Translations under genes and position numbers: made by a program
Part shown: positions 8,771 through 17,862 of the stretch, one piece after another
How positions within the stretch are numbered: position 1 is the stretch's first letter
Layout of the letters: every line of letters starts with the position of its first letter
Notes under the pieces: model-generated
What the model was told of the DNA's origin: nothing
The model's input: the letters and a program-made list of their open reading frames with translations, nothing else
Database searches by the model: none
Origin: Gemmatimonadota bacterium
GTDB lineage: Bacteria > Gemmatimonadota > Gemmatimonadetes > Longimicrobiales > Gaopeijiaceae
NCBI GenBank assembly: GCA_041390125.1
Contig: JAWKQN010000018.1
Span: 22,142 to 86,141, forward strand
Length of the DNA stretch: 64,000 nucleotides
Direction: 5' to 3'

Positions 8771-9244
8771 CTACCCCCTGAGCAGCGCCGCCGCGAGGAG
8801 CGTCGTGGCCACCATCCCCAGGACGGACCGGACGGTGTTCCAGCGGGTCCAACGAACCAGATAGATCCTCCAGTACTCGGCGGCTTCGGCGGTCCCAGGC
8901 GGGGAGGCCGCCAGCGCGTTGTTCATGGGAACGTTGAGGGCCGCGGTCACGCCGAACACGCCGACGACGTAGACGCCGGCCCCGATCACCGCCGGCAACC
9001 CTCCCCGTCCGTGACCCAGCAGCGTGAGCGCCGCGACCGCGACGCACACCACGGTGGTGCCCATGAAGAGCAGGAGGAAGAGCGGGTTCAGGATGCGTTC
9101 GTTGATCGTCACCATGGTGGCCGCTCCCTCCCCGTGCTGCGCCAGGGACGGCATCACCGTATTGGAGAAGATCCACAGGATGCCGGTCACCACGCCGCTG
9201 CCGACGACGGCGGCGACGGTCAGCGCGTCCGCGAGTCCGTTCAC
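8771..9244 (-). CDS. DUF1772-family membrane protein
   Basis: A 157-residue protein with four hydrophobic helices in the pattern of the DUF1772 (anthrone-oxygenase-like) family. Conserved features seen are FSNTVMPSL near the start, NERILNPLFL, NVPMNNALA, and the closing RWTRWNTVRSVLGMVA. Members are integral membrane proteins with poorly known roles. The start chosen is GTG at 9244, which overlaps the stop of the NmrA-like gene upstream (GTGA), so translation is probably coupled. It is the last gene of the minus-strand cluster 11446-8771, downstream of an AraC regulator and a NAD(P)-binding protein. Confidence 0.82.
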   Translation of the reverse strand: MNGLADALTVAAVVGSGVVTGILWIFSNTVMPSLAQHGEGAATMVTINERILNPLFLLLFMGTTVVCVAVAALTLLGHGRGGLPAVIGAGVYVVGVFGVTAALNVPMNNALAASPPGTAEAAEYWRIYLVRWTRWNTVRSVLGMVATTLLAAALLRG

Positions 9245-10098
9245 GCCGCCGTCCTCCAGGCCCCTGACGCCGCCGCGGCCCGCGCCCACTCGTCTACGCC
9301 GCGGGCGGGACGCCCCAGGGCACGCTCAACGCCGTCCACCACGTGCGCGTTGCGTCCGTCGAGCACGGTGGAGAAGAGATAGTCGAGCATCCACGTAACC
9401 TCCTTCGGCGCGCCGGACCGGCGAACCTCCGCCAGGAACGCGTCGTGAGGCACTTCGACGTACGCGATGTCCCGTTCGAGCGCCTCCGAGAGCTCCCTGG
9501 CGAGCTGCGCGAACGTCAATGCCCGTGGACCGGTCACCTCGTAGATCTCGCCCGCGTGCCCGGGCCGGGTCAAGGCGGCGATCGCCACCTCGGCGATGTC
9601 GTCGGCGTCCACGAACGGCTCGGGCACATCCCCTCCCGGAAGCGTGATCCGGCCATCGAGCACCATTCCGGCGAAGGCGCCCTCCGAGAAGTTCTGGAGA
9701 AACCAGCTGGCACGAACGACGGTCCACTCCAGGCCGCTCGCCTGGACGATCCGCTCACACGCCTGCGCTTCCGGCTCGCCCCGCCCGGAGAGGAGGACGA
9801 GGCGCTTCACCTCGTGGGACCGGGCCCGATCCACGAGCGCCTGGATGGCGTCGGTCGCGCCCGGCATCGCCAGATCCGGCGCGTAGCTGATGTAGACGGC
9901 CTCGGCGCCCCGCAGGCAGGCGTCCCAGCTCTGCTCGTCGTCCCAATCGAACGGCGGAGTGGCGCTGCGCGAGCCGATGCGGACGGGAAGGCCGATGGCG
10001 GCCAGGCCCGCGGCGATCCTGCGGCCGGTCTTGCCGGTGCCTCCGAGCACGAGGATCGGACCGGAGGGCGTGGGGGTCGTCGACGGAGAGGTGTGCAT
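9241..10098 (-). CDS. NmrA-like NAD(P)-binding protein
   Basis: A 285-residue Rossmann-fold protein of the atypical short-chain dehydrogenase/NmrA group. It shows the dinucleotide motif VLGGTGKTGRRIAAGL (about residues 17-32), the LVLLSGRGE strand, the segment WTVVRASWFLQNFSEGAF typical of this group, and PFVDADDIAEVAIAAL. The catalytic Tyr-x-x-x-Lys of classical dehydrogenases is not evident, so it may be a redox sensor or a quinone/isoflavone-type reductase. ATG at 10098 has AGGAG seven bases upstream. It is translationally coupled to the DUF1772 gene and lies 116 bases downstream of the araC-like gene. Confidence 0.87.
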   Translation of the reverse strand: MHTSPSTTPTPSGPILVLGGTGKTGRRIAAGLAAIGLPVRIGSRSATPPFDWDDEQSWDACLRGAEAVYISYAPDLAMPGATDAIQALVDRARSHEVKRLVLLSGRGEPEAQACERIVQASGLEWTVVRASWFLQNFSEGAFAGMVLDGRITLPGGDVPEPFVDADDIAEVAIAALTRPGHAGEIYEVTGPRALTFAQLARELSEALERDIAYVEVPHDAFLAEVRRSGAPKEVTWMLDYLFSTVLDGRNAHVVDGVERALGRPARGVDEWARAAAASGAWRTAA

Positions 10099-10214
10099 GA
10101 TCTGCTCCTGTTCGGGTGAGGAGTACAGACCCAAGCTGTACGGGAATCCCCGCCCCGCTCTCGACCTCAGGCGACAGATGTCTTGACCCGGCGCGCCACG
10201 ATCCGGCGGCCCTG

Positions 10215-11243
10215 TCACGGTGGGGAGGACGGCGCGTCCGGCCCCGCGCCGTCGCGATACGCGCCCGGGGTCAGACCGGTCCAGCGCTTGAAGGCTCGCG
10301 TGAAGGCGCTTTGATCGGAGAAGCCGGTCATATACGTGGCCTCCGACAGCGTCGCCGCGTCCGGATCCTGGAGCAGTCGGAGCGCCAGGCGCCGGCGCGC
10401 CTCGTCCACGAGCGTCTGGAAGGAGGTCTCCTCGGCCCCGAGGCGACGCTGGAGCGTACGTCCGCTCATCCCCAGCTCGCGAGCGACGTCCGAAAGGGTC
10501 GGTACACCGCCGCTGAGGGACGTGGCCACCCGGTCGAGCACGCGCCGCTCCAGCGGAATCGTATCGTCGAGCGAGCCGACCTCGGCGTCGAGGAGCGTGT
10601 CGAAGAACCCCGCGATGCTGGCATCCCCCACGCGATTCGGGGCGTCGAGCGCCCGGGTCGACACCCGAAGCGCATCGCGGTCCGACCCGAAATGCACCGG
10701 ACATCCGAAATGGGCCTCGTGACCGGCCGCGTCGCGCGGCGCCCGATGCTTGAGGAAGACTGCCTCGGGATGGAAGGGTTCGGACGCGACTTCCCGACTG
10801 ATGGCCAGGATGCTCGCGAGCGTGGCTTCGTTGGAGAGCCGCATCCCGAGGCGTCGGTCGCCCTGCCGATGCAGATGCATGTACGCGCCTCCGAAGCATT
10901 CCTCCACCGAATAGAAGGACACGCTCGTCAACACGAGTGCGTAGCGTTCCGCCCGCGCGAAGGAACCCCGCAGGGTCGGAGCCGACTTCCAGGCGAATCC
11001 GAACGGCCCGTAGTCGTCCGCCCGCATCGAGGCGCCCACGCGGAGCGGGAGGGTGGTGGGATCGGCATCCACAGCGGCGGCTTCCTCGAACAGCCGGTAG
11101 TAGTCGTCATCGCGGATCATGAGGGAAGGGTCGGGCTCCCCGGCCGCATCGAGGCCGACGAGGCGCAGGAGCTCGTGCGCGACGTCCGGTGGACCGACCT
11201 GCCCAGCGACCTTCCGTGAAAAGAGCGATGTGATCCTGCCCAT
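10215..11243 (-). CDS. AraC-family transcriptional regulator
   Basis: A 342-residue DNA-binding regulator. The first 200 residues or so match the arabinose-binding-like domain of the OruR/ArgR type of AraC proteins (for example HFGCPVHFGSDRDALRVS). The C-terminal 100 residues hold two helix-turn-helix units with the family signature: SDVARELGMSGRTLQRRL, then ATYMTGFSDQSAFTRAFKRW and G-x-T-P-G-A-Y-R. A strong AAGGAGGG lies seven bases before ATG 11243. It heads the pair of NmrA-like and DUF1772 genes and is preceded by the small chimeric ORF at 11446. It likely controls this cluster; the inducer is unknown. Confidence 0.9.
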   Translation of the reverse strand: MGRITSLFSRKVAGQVGPPDVAHELLRLVGLDAAGEPDPSLMIRDDDYYRLFEEAAAVDADPTTLPLRVGASMRADDYGPFGFAWKSAPTLRGSFARAERYALVLTSVSFYSVEECFGGAYMHLHRQGDRRLGMRLSNEATLASILAISREVASEPFHPEAVFLKHRAPRDAAGHEAHFGCPVHFGSDRDALRVSTRALDAPNRVGDASIAGFFDTLLDAEVGSLDDTIPLERRVLDRVATSLSGGVPTLSDVARELGMSGRTLQRRLGAEETSFQTLVDEARRRLALRLLQDPDAATLSEATYMTGFSDQSAFTRAFKRWTGLTPGAYRDGAGPDAPSSPP

Positions 11244-11269
11244 GCGCCGACCCTCCTTGCGGACGCGTC

Positions 11270-11446
11270 TCAGCCCATCGGTTGCGCGAAGGTGAGGTCG
11301 ATTCGGTGCGGGTCCCGGATCGCGAACTCGCGCGTGCCGTAGTGGGTGGCATGCAGGTGCGTCCGGCGCAGCTCGCGCAGGCGATCCTTGGCCAGCTTCT
11401 TCAGGTGTTCGTGGGACGGTCGTGCAGGAAGCTCGCGCGCAGCCAT
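11270..11446 (-). CDS. Small chimeric ORF: ankyrin-protein head joined to VOC tail
   Basis: A 58-residue frame with an excellent ribosome site (AGGAGGGG six bases before ATG 11446). Residues 1-27 (ARELPARPSHEHLKKLAKD...) match the usual opening of bacterial ankyrin-repeat proteins. From about residue 32, HATHYGTREFAIRDPHRIDL matches the last strand of glyoxalase/VOC proteins (YGTREFxVRDPdGxxLTF). Neither part is complete, so the simplest reading is a deletion that joined two neighbouring genes and left a short translatable product. It ends 26 bases before the araC-like start on the same strand. Whether the peptide is functional is unknown. Confidence 0.5.
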   Translation of the reverse strand: MAARELPARPSHEHLKKLAKDRLRELRRTHLHATHYGTREFAIRDPHRIDLTFAQPMG

Positions 11447-11765
11447 GGGATACCCCTCCTTCCGCTGTGCCCGGGTCCGCGATCTCGGGCTGGAAGTCAG
11501 GGTGACGACGGGCCGGTACAGCAGGACGGGTGGGTTCGACCCTTCACGCGGACCGTCGGCCGCCCGTGCGCGGCTCGCGCGCCAACATAGGCGTTCGGCG
11601 CTACGTGTCGCCAGATCGGGGAAGAACGGTGCGCGCGTAGCCTCCGCGGGTGGCGCGGGTCGTAGGCGGGCGTTCGGCGGCGCGCGGACAAGGGTACCCG
11701 TGTGCGGCGCGGGCCCGCTCCTCCGAGGGGGATCGGTGGATCGGGCCCCGCGCCGCAGGCGCACC

Positions 11766-13280
11766 TCACCTCGCCTGGTGCCGCTCCAGACGGTCCACGG
11801 GCAGTCCGCTGGGAACCGCTTCGGGGATCCAGTGCTCGAGCGCGTCGGCGCTCGGGTCCGTCAGCGCATGCAGGAATGAGAGCAGCGCGTCCACCTCGAC
11901 ATCCGACAGCCGGACCGGCCGTAGCTCGGATGCCCGCGCCATTCGGGCCCGGAGCGAATCGTCCTGCTGCACCCACCCGTCCCGCTCGAGGAACCGGAGC
12001 GTACGTCCGGAGGAGAGCGGACGCTGGTCCAGTCGTGAGCCGCTGCCTGTCAGCTCCCACACCTCCGTCAGGGAAGGCAGCAGGCTCTCCGGGAGACGGT
12101 AGGCTTCCACGCTCGCCACCGCATCGAGGTGATGGCGCACGGTGGCTTCGAGAGTCGTGAACGTGCCGGCGTGTCCCCAAGGCCCCGTCAACGCCACGTT
12201 GCGCAGCGAAGGAGTCAGGAACCGGAAATCGTCCGCCGGACGGCCCGTCACCCGCCCGCGACCGAAGTCCTCCAGGAAGGCCTTCTCGCCGCTCCTTCCC
12301 CAATAGCGACCGTCGTGGCCGTCTCCCTTTCCCGGGCCGATCTGCGGCATGGCGATCGCGTGGAAGCCATGATCCGTCTGGAACGTGCCGCGGTGACAGC
12401 CTGCGCATCCTGCCTTGCCGTAGAACAGATCCATACCCCTACGCTGCGTCGTGTCGAGCGCCGTGCTGTCACCCCGCAGGAAGGCATCGAACGGGCTGCG
12501 GTCCGAACGAAACGCCACGGTCTCGAAGGCTGCGATCGCGTTGGCGGCGTCCACGAACCGGATATCCGCGGGGGACCGGATCCGATCCGGGAACGCAGTG
12601 CGGAACAGGCGGACGTAGTCGGGCTCCTCGCGGAGCCGCTGCGCCAGGCGCTCCCAACCACCGTCCGGTCCGCCCATCCGACCCGCCCAGACGGCGTCGG
12701 CGATCTCGTTCTCGCCGGGCTGACCCGCCATCTCCACGGACGAACCCACGGGGAACATGGCCTGGGCGGCGAGCACGCTCTCCAGGCCCCGCGGCAACTT
12801 CCACCGGGCCGGTGTGACGAATCCGCCTTCGTAATGTCCCTCTGGATCGCTCTCCACGCGCCCGTCGTGGAAGAGCCGTTCGAACTCGAGCGCCCCGAGG
12901 TTGAACAGCGCCGGCGCGTTGCGCGGCACCCGCCCGTGGACGGAGCCCGCCCCCTCCCCGCCGACGGTGCGCGCGGGCCCGACACCCTCGCCACCCTCTC
13001 CCCACCCCAGCGCCAGTCCGTCGGCGCTGGCGAGCGAGGGATGATGGCAGGTGGCGCAGGAGATGTTGCGGTTTCCGCTCAGGAGCTTGTCGAAGAACAA
13101 CAGCCGCCCGAGCTCCACGACGTCGGGAGGCGGTGCGCCCGCGTGCAGGTAGTCGGCGTCCACGGCGGGGGACGGGAGTTGGAGACCCGGCGTCCGCGGC
13201 GCCCCCGGAGCCGCGAACGCCGCGGCTCCGAGGGTTCCCACGGCGAGCAGCAGGCCGCGTAGGATCACGAACCGATCCAT
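11766..13280 (-). CDS. Dihaem cytochrome c peroxidase (CcpA/MauG family)
   Basis: A 504-residue periplasmic dihaem protein. It opens with a signal segment (VILRGLLLAVGTLGAAAFA), then LGRLLFFDKLLSGNRNISC and the first haem site CATCH (about residues 73-77), followed by P-R-N-A-P-A-L-F-N, which is typical of bacterial cytochrome c peroxidases. The second haem site, CAGCH, is near residue 290, and LTPSLRNVALTGPWGHAGTF supplies the conserved RNV and GHxG features. Family members reduce peroxide with electrons from cytochrome c or modify protein tryptophans (MauG); these cannot be separated here. At 504 residues it is longer than classical CcpA (about 330). It starts 5 bases after the secreted protein at 13286. 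Confidence 0.9.
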   Translation of the reverse strand: MDRFVILRGLLLAVGTLGAAAFAAPGAPRTPGLQLPSPAVDADYLHAGAPPPDVVELGRLLFFDKLLSGNRNISCATCHHPSLASADGLALGWGEGGEGVGPARTVGGEGAGSVHGRVPRNAPALFNLGALEFERLFHDGRVESDPEGHYEGGFVTPARWKLPRGLESVLAAQAMFPVGSSVEMAGQPGENEIADAVWAGRMGGPDGGWERLAQRLREEPDYVRLFRTAFPDRIRSPADIRFVDAANAIAAFETVAFRSDRSPFDAFLRGDSTALDTTQRRGMDLFYGKAGCAGCHRGTFQTDHGFHAIAMPQIGPGKGDGHDGRYWGRSGEKAFLEDFGRGRVTGRPADDFRFLTPSLRNVALTGPWGHAGTFTTLEATVRHHLDAVASVEAYRLPESLLPSLTEVWELTGSGSRLDQRPLSSGRTLRFLERDGWVQQDDSLRARMARASELRPVRLSDVEVDALLSFLHALTDPSADALEHWIPEAVPSGLPVDRLERHQAR

Positions 13281-13285
13281 GAGGC

Positions 13286-14041
13286 TCACCCGATCCCATC
13301 GCGGTTGGGCAACATCACGAAGAGCGGAATATGCGCATTGTACCCGAACTGGCCGGGGTGACCGCCCCAGGTGCGGCCGTCGCTGTGGTAGTTGACCGCG
13401 ATCATGGAGGTGGTCCACACGTCGGACATCTGCAGGCAGGGACGGAAGCGGTGGTGGAACGACGCCGACCCGTCCGCGTCCGCCCGGAACGCGCTCTCCG
13501 AGCCGTCGCGCGCGCCGAGCGGGAGATCCAACGTGCCGGTGAAGGGCACGGGCGGCGGGATGGCGATGAAGGCATGCCAGAGGGTATAGACGCCGTTCGG
13601 GACCAGGCCGCTGAAGCGCAGGTCCAACGTCCCCTCTCCCTCCTGGCAGGTGTAGCGGCCCGAGCCCTGGTGGCGCAGCCATTCACCGAGCGTAAGCCCG
13701 AGCGGCGCTCCCTTGGGCAGCGGTCCCACCGCGTCCGGATTGAACGGGTCGTGGGGCGCGGGGCGGGCGGCCTTGTACAGCGGGGCCGCGAGGTCGTGGT
13801 CGCCCTTCGTGACGCGGAACACCTCGCCTGAGCCGGGGGCGCGTTCCAGGTAGACGTCCTGCTCGGGCAGGTCCATGTCCAGATGCGTGGCAAACGCCAG
13901 CTCGATCGAGGTGGCAGTATCGGGGGTGGCGGAAGACCGGAAGGACGGCACCTCATCCGCGCCCGAGGCGCCGGCGAGGACGAGGAGTGCCGCCGCGAGG
14001 GCGGAGCGCGGCGAGCTTGCGAGATCGGCAATGGAACCCAT
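13286..14041 (-). CDS. Secreted protein of unknown function, paired with the peroxidase
   Basis: A 251-residue exported protein. ATG at 14041 has GGAGG six bases upstream, and the product begins with a hydrophobic stretch (ALAAALLVLAGASG). The mature part contains TLGEWLRHQGSGRYTCQEG, LVPNGVYTLWHAF and a C-terminal SMIAVNYHSDGRTWGGHPGQ. The repeated beta-rich pattern and the GVYTLW segment suggest a small beta-sandwich. I do not recognise the family. It is 5 bases upstream of the dihaem peroxidase on the same strand and almost certainly co-transcribed, which suggests a shared periplasmic role. Confidence 0.7.
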   Translation of the reverse strand: MGSIADLASSPRSALAAALLVLAGASGADEVPSFRSSATPDTATSIELAFATHLDMDLPEQDVYLERAPGSGEVFRVTKGDHDLAAPLYKAARPAPHDPFNPDAVGPLPKGAPLGLTLGEWLRHQGSGRYTCQEGEGTLDLRFSGLVPNGVYTLWHAFIAIPPPVPFTGTLDLPLGARDGSESAFRADADGSASFHHRFRPCLQMSDVWTTSMIAVNYHSDGRTWGGHPGQFGYNAHIPLFVMLPNRDGIG

Positions 14042-14392
14042 GGAGAGCCTCCAGACGAAGCCGTGATGATCGTGGGTGACGTCTCGGCGGGGCGCCGGGA
14101 TCCGCGAACCATCGCGACCGTGATCCACCGCGGAGACGCACAAGGTCCCACGCCTGGAGCCGCGCCATCAGTACCAGGCGACGGTTCTTCGGACGGGCGT
14201 GCGCCGGGAGGGCGACCCGGCCGGAGTGGGGAGGCGCACCCTGTCCGCGGTCAGTCCACGAGGGCACCTTGAGCGGGTGGGTGCCGCAGCGGTCGCAGCG
14301 AGCGTCGACGCAGCCATCGGAGAAGGCACGGCACGCGGCCATGGCAACGGGACCGTCCCGTCGCTGGCCCTTGGCCCGACTCGGGAAAGACG
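14042..14392 (+). other. Intergenic region between divergent genes
   Basis: These 351 bases separate the minus-strand secreted protein from the plus-strand yceH-like gene. They must carry both promoters, but I see no convincing -35/-10 pair, no inverted repeat and no coding frame with protein-like character. Confidence 0.5.
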
Positions 14393-15049
14393 ATGCACGA
14401 ACCTCTGGACGACATCGCGGTGCGGGTGCTGGGCTCCTTGATCGAGAAGGAGCTCACCACGCCGGACAACTACCCCCTCACCCTCAAGGCGCTGACGGCG
14501 GCCTGCAATCAGACGTCGAGCCGCGATCCGGTCATGGAGCTGGACGACGACACCGTGCGTCGCGCCCTCGAGCGGCTCGCCCAACGCACGTTCGCGCGGG
14601 GCATCCACCGGGGGGACGCCCGCGTCAAGCGCTATCGGCAGGAGATCGGGGAGCGCCTGCACCTGCACCGGCCCGAGTTGGCGGCGCTCTCGGTCCTGAT
14701 GCTGCGGGGACCGCAGACGGCGGGGGAGATCCGGACCCGGACCGGGAGAGCCTTCGAGTTCGTGGATCCCAGCCACGTCGAGATCACCCTCGACGCCTTG
14801 GCCGCCCTGGACCCTCCCCTCGTCACCACCTTGCCGCGACGTCCCGGCCAGAAGGAGGTCCGCTACGCGCACCTCCTGGCAGGACCTCCGGCGGAGGAGC
14901 AGCTTGATCCGTCCGCACCCCGCGCGACGTCGGGGCCTCCGCCACGTGCCGATCGGATGGGGGAGCTCGAGCAGGAGGTCGCGGCCTTGCGGGAGGAGGT
15001 GGCCGAGCTGCGAGCGGAGCTGCAGGCGTTCCGGCAACAGTTCGAATAG
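14393..15049 (+). CDS. YceH-like DUF480 protein
   Basis: A 218-residue member of the UPF0502/DUF480 (YceH) family, made of two winged-helix domains. Seen: RVLGSLIEKELTTPDNYPLT (about residues 11-30), the hallmark NQTSSRDPVMELD (about 39-51), RHxxP-like LHLHRPELAALSVLMLRGPQTAGE (about 89-112) and LPRRPGQKEVRYAHLL. A C-terminal extension (about 183-218) is a coiled coil of ELEQEVAALREEVAELRAEL type. The function is unproven; a DNA-binding role is inferred from the fold. It stands alone, 162 bases before an ADOP permease. Confidence 0.92.
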   Translation: MHEPLDDIAVRVLGSLIEKELTTPDNYPLTLKALTAACNQTSSRDPVMELDDDTVRRALERLAQRTFARGIHRGDARVKRYRQEIGERLHLHRPELAALSVLMLRGPQTAGEIRTRTGRAFEFVDPSHVEITLDALAALDPPLVTTLPRRPGQKEVRYAHLLAGPPAEEQLDPSAPRATSGPPPRADRMGELEQEVAALREEVAELRAELQAFRQQFE

Positions 15050-15211
15050 GCGCGCGACCAGCCGGGCCGCCCGCGGCTGGATGGCGGAGCGCCGGTGTCG
15101 AGATCGGTCGAGCTCGATCGTCGTGAGGGTAGGAGGGCGGACGCCCTCCCTGAAGGACGGTGCGGCCGGATTCCGGCCGCGCCCGTGACTTCCACCAGGG
15201 GGAACCCAGCC

Positions 15212-17638
15212 ATGCGGTACGCGCTCCGCTCGCTCCTGAAGTCGCCCGGCTTCTCCTTCCTGGTGGTCCTCACCCTGTCCCTGGGCATCGGTGCGACCAC
15301 GGCGGTCTTCTGCGTCTTCCGTGGCGTGTTGCTGCGGCCGCTCCCCCACGAGGGTGGAGATCGGATCGTGTACCTCCAGCAGTCCGCCGCCAAGGCGGGC
15401 ATGGACGACGTGAAGTTCTCGGTCCCGGAGATCATCGACTTCCGCGAGGGTGTCGCCGCCCTGGACGAGGTCGCGGAGTTCTCGGCGATGCCCTTCACGA
15501 TGCTGGGTACGGGCACACCCACCGAGGTGCGCGCGGGGGTCGTCAGCGCCAACTACTTCCAGGTCATGGGCTTGAGTGCCGTCCTGGGGCGCGTCACCGG
15601 ACCTGGGGACGCCGGCCCGGCCGCTGACCCGGTCATGGTGCTCACCTGGGAGTACTGGCACCGCGCCTTCGGCGGCGATGCCGCGGTGCTCGGTCGCACG
15701 GTGGAGATGAACGGCCGGGCGACGACCATCGTCGGGGTGGTGGAGCCGGCCCCGCCCTTCCCGGGCGAGACCGACGTGTTCGTGAACCTCGTGACCAGCC
15801 CGCACCACATGGCGGCGGAGATGGTGCATGGCCGTTCCCACCGCATGGACGACGTCTTCGCACGACTGGCGCCGGGCGCGGACATCGATGCGGCGCGGGG
15901 CCAGCTCGCGCTCGTGTCGCAGCGCATGTACGAGGACCATCCGGAGAACTACGACGCAGCCGCGGGCTACGAGGTGAGCGTCACCCCGCTGCGCGAGGCC
16001 CTGGTGTCCCGGGCGCGCACGACCCTGTACCTGCTGATGGCCGCCGCCGGGCTCCTGCTGGTGGTCACCTGTGCCAACGCGGCCAACCTGGTCCTGACCC
16101 GCAACCTGCGACGCGACCGCGAGTTCGCGGTCCGCTGGGCGCTGGGTGCAGGGCGCGCCGGACTGCGCCGGATCCTGCTGCTCGAGTGCGGGCTCCTGGT
16201 GGGGGTCGGTGCGGTGCTCGGCCTCGGGTTCGCCTATCTGGGGCTGGGCCTGCTGGTGAGCTTCGCGGGACGCTTCACCACCCGCGCCACCGAGATCCAG
16301 ATGGATCCCGCCGTACTGGCCTTCACCACGCTCGTCGCGTGCCTGGCCGCGGTGGCCTTCGCGTTCGCGCCGGGTCTGCGTGACCGGGACGCCGCCGGCG
16401 CCGCACTCACCCGCTCCGGCTCCCGCACCACGGGCGGGAGTCGCCGCCTGCAACGCGGGCTGGTCGTCGCGCAGGTGGCGGCCAGCGTCACCGTCCTCAC
16501 GGCGGCTGGCCTGCTGGGGCGCACGCTCCTGGTGCTCAACGCCGTCGATCCCGGGGTCGAGGTGGCGAACACCCTCACGCTCGAGGCACCCTCGACCCTC
16601 GAGGGCCAGGCCCCCGGAGAGGTGGTGGCCCTGCAGGAGGAGATGGTTCGTCGGATCGCGGCGCTTCCCGGCGTCGACGACGTGGGCGTGGGGCTGAGCG
16701 TCCCGCTGCGAGGCACGCTGGTCACGCTGGAGATCAAGGCGGAGGGACGGCCGCCGCTCCCGGGCGAGCCCATCCCGCTCGCGGAGTACCGCACCGCGAC
16801 GCCGGACTTCTTCGCTGCGGCAGGCATGGAGATCCTGTCCGGGCGCGGGTTCGCCGCGACGGACGAGGCAGGCAGCGCACGGGTGGCCGTCATCAACCAG
16901 GCGCTCGCCGAGCGGTTGTTCGGCGAGGACGATCCACTCGGACGCCGGGTCACGTGGACCGGTCAGGTGCTCTCCGCCATCGGCATGCAGGAAGATTGGC
17001 GCACGATCGTGGGCGTAGTGGAGAACACCCGCGACGCCGGCCCGGATCAGCCGCCGCCGCCGACCCTCTTCCAGCCGCTCACCCAGAACGACCTCGCCTA
17101 CTACCCGGGGGCCTTCGTGATCCGCGCGGAGCAGGCCCCGAACCTGGCCCCGCAGGTGCAGCGCATCATCAACGAGATGGCTCCGGAGCAACCGGTGCTG
17201 CGCATCGCGTCCCTGGAGGAGATCCGGCAGGAGCGGATCGCGGCCGAGCGTCTGAACACGTTCCTGGTGGGGATCCTGGGGCTGTTGGCCCTCGTCATCG
17301 CGGCGGTGGGGCTGGCCGGGATCCTCTCGTTCCTGGTGAGCGAGCGCACGGCCGAGATCGGGATCCGCATGAGCCTCGGCGCGGACGCGCGCAAGGTCCT
17401 GGGCATGGTGCTCCTGGACGGCGCGACGCTGCTGGCGGTGGGCAGCGCGCTGGGTCTGTTGGGATCGTTCGCGGTGACCCGGCTGCTCCAGGGCCTGCTG
17501 CACGGGACGGAGGCGGGGGACCCCCGCACGCTGGCGGCCGTGCTCCTGGTGATGACGGCCGTGGGTCTCGCGGCGACCGCGGGCCCGGCGCTGCGCGCGG
17601 CCCGCGTGGATCCGATGCAGGCGATCCGGCGGGAGTGA
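15212..17638 (+). CDS. ADOP-type ABC transporter permease (MacB/FtsX fold)
   Basis: An 808-residue permease of the ADOP group (Acidobacterial Duplicated Orphan Permease), in which two MacB_PCD plus FtsX units are fused. Each half has an N-terminal membrane helix (LVVLTLSLGIGATTAVFCVF in the first), a periplasmic MacB domain, and a three-helix FtsX domain. The second FtsX domain carries the usual AEIGIRMSLGADARKVLGMV, and the protein ends VDPMQAIRRE, a common ADOP terminus. It lacks the N-terminal prefix domain seen in the next gene. No ATP-binding partner lies nearby. ATG 15212 has AGGGGG upstream. Family members are thought to export antibiotics, lipids or peptides; the substrate here is unknown. 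Confidence 0.93.
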   Translation: MRYALRSLLKSPGFSFLVVLTLSLGIGATTAVFCVFRGVLLRPLPHEGGDRIVYLQQSAAKAGMDDVKFSVPEIIDFREGVAALDEVAEFSAMPFTMLGTGTPTEVRAGVVSANYFQVMGLSAVLGRVTGPGDAGPAADPVMVLTWEYWHRAFGGDAAVLGRTVEMNGRATTIVGVVEPAPPFPGETDVFVNLVTSPHHMAAEMVHGRSHRMDDVFARLAPGADIDAARGQLALVSQRMYEDHPENYDAAAGYEVSVTPLREALVSRARTTLYLLMAAAGLLLVVTCANAANLVLTRNLRRDREFAVRWALGAGRAGLRRILLLECGLLVGVGAVLGLGFAYLGLGLLVSFAGRFTTRATEIQMDPAVLAFTTLVACLAAVAFAFAPGLRDRDAAGAALTRSGSRTTGGSRRLQRGLVVAQVAASVTVLTAAGLLGRTLLVLNAVDPGVEVANTLTLEAPSTLEGQAPGEVVALQEEMVRRIAALPGVDDVGVGLSVPLRGTLVTLEIKAEGRPPLPGEPIPLAEYRTATPDFFAAAGMEILSGRGFAATDEAGSARVAVINQALAERLFGEDDPLGRRVTWTGQVLSAIGMQEDWRTIVGVVENTRDAGPDQPPPPTLFQPLTQNDLAYYPGAFVIRAEQAPNLAPQVQRIINEMAPEQPVLRIASLEEIRQERIAAERLNTFLVGILGLLALVIAAVGLAGILSFLVSERTAEIGIRMSLGADARKVLGMVLLDGATLLAVGSALGLLGSFAVTRLLQGLLHGTEAGDPRTLAAVLLVMTAVGLAATAGPALRAARVDPMQAIRRE

Positions 17639-17648
17639 GCGGAGGAGG

Positions 17649-17762
17649 GTGCCCCTACCACCGGGCATCTACGTCTCGGAAGGCTATTCGCTCGTGGAGG
17701 AGGAGCCGCATCACAGCTTCGGCCACGACCTGGTGGGTCAGAACTGGGAGTTGAGCCTCTGA
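17649..17762 (+). CDS. Possible 37-residue peptide
   Basis: A short frame just after the permease, from GTG 17649 to TGA 17762, encodes PLPPGIYVSEGYSLVEEE followed by PHHSFGHDLVGQNWELSL. The residue mix is acidic and aromatic, unlike the Arg/Ala/Pro-rich noise usual in wrong frames of this genome. GGAGGAGG ends right at the GTG, closer than normal for a ribosome site, which weakens the case. I do not recognise the peptide. It could be a real small protein or the remnant of a larger gene. Confidence 0.3.
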   Translation: MPLPPGIYVSEGYSLVEEEPHHSFGHDLVGQNWELSL

Positions 17763-17862
17763 GGGGGGCGTCCGCTGCCTCTCCCGCGCCCGGCGCGGCC
17801 GCCTTTCGCAACCTTTCGCCCGTTCCCCCTGTCGATAGGGGACGAGAAGTGCACGTCGTGTC

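Noticed and set aside
14168..17668. A 1166-codon minus-strand open frame
   Set aside because: It is antisense to yceH-like and ADOP genes; the translation is rich in Arg, Gly, His and Gln without domains. Long antisense frames are expected at this GC content.
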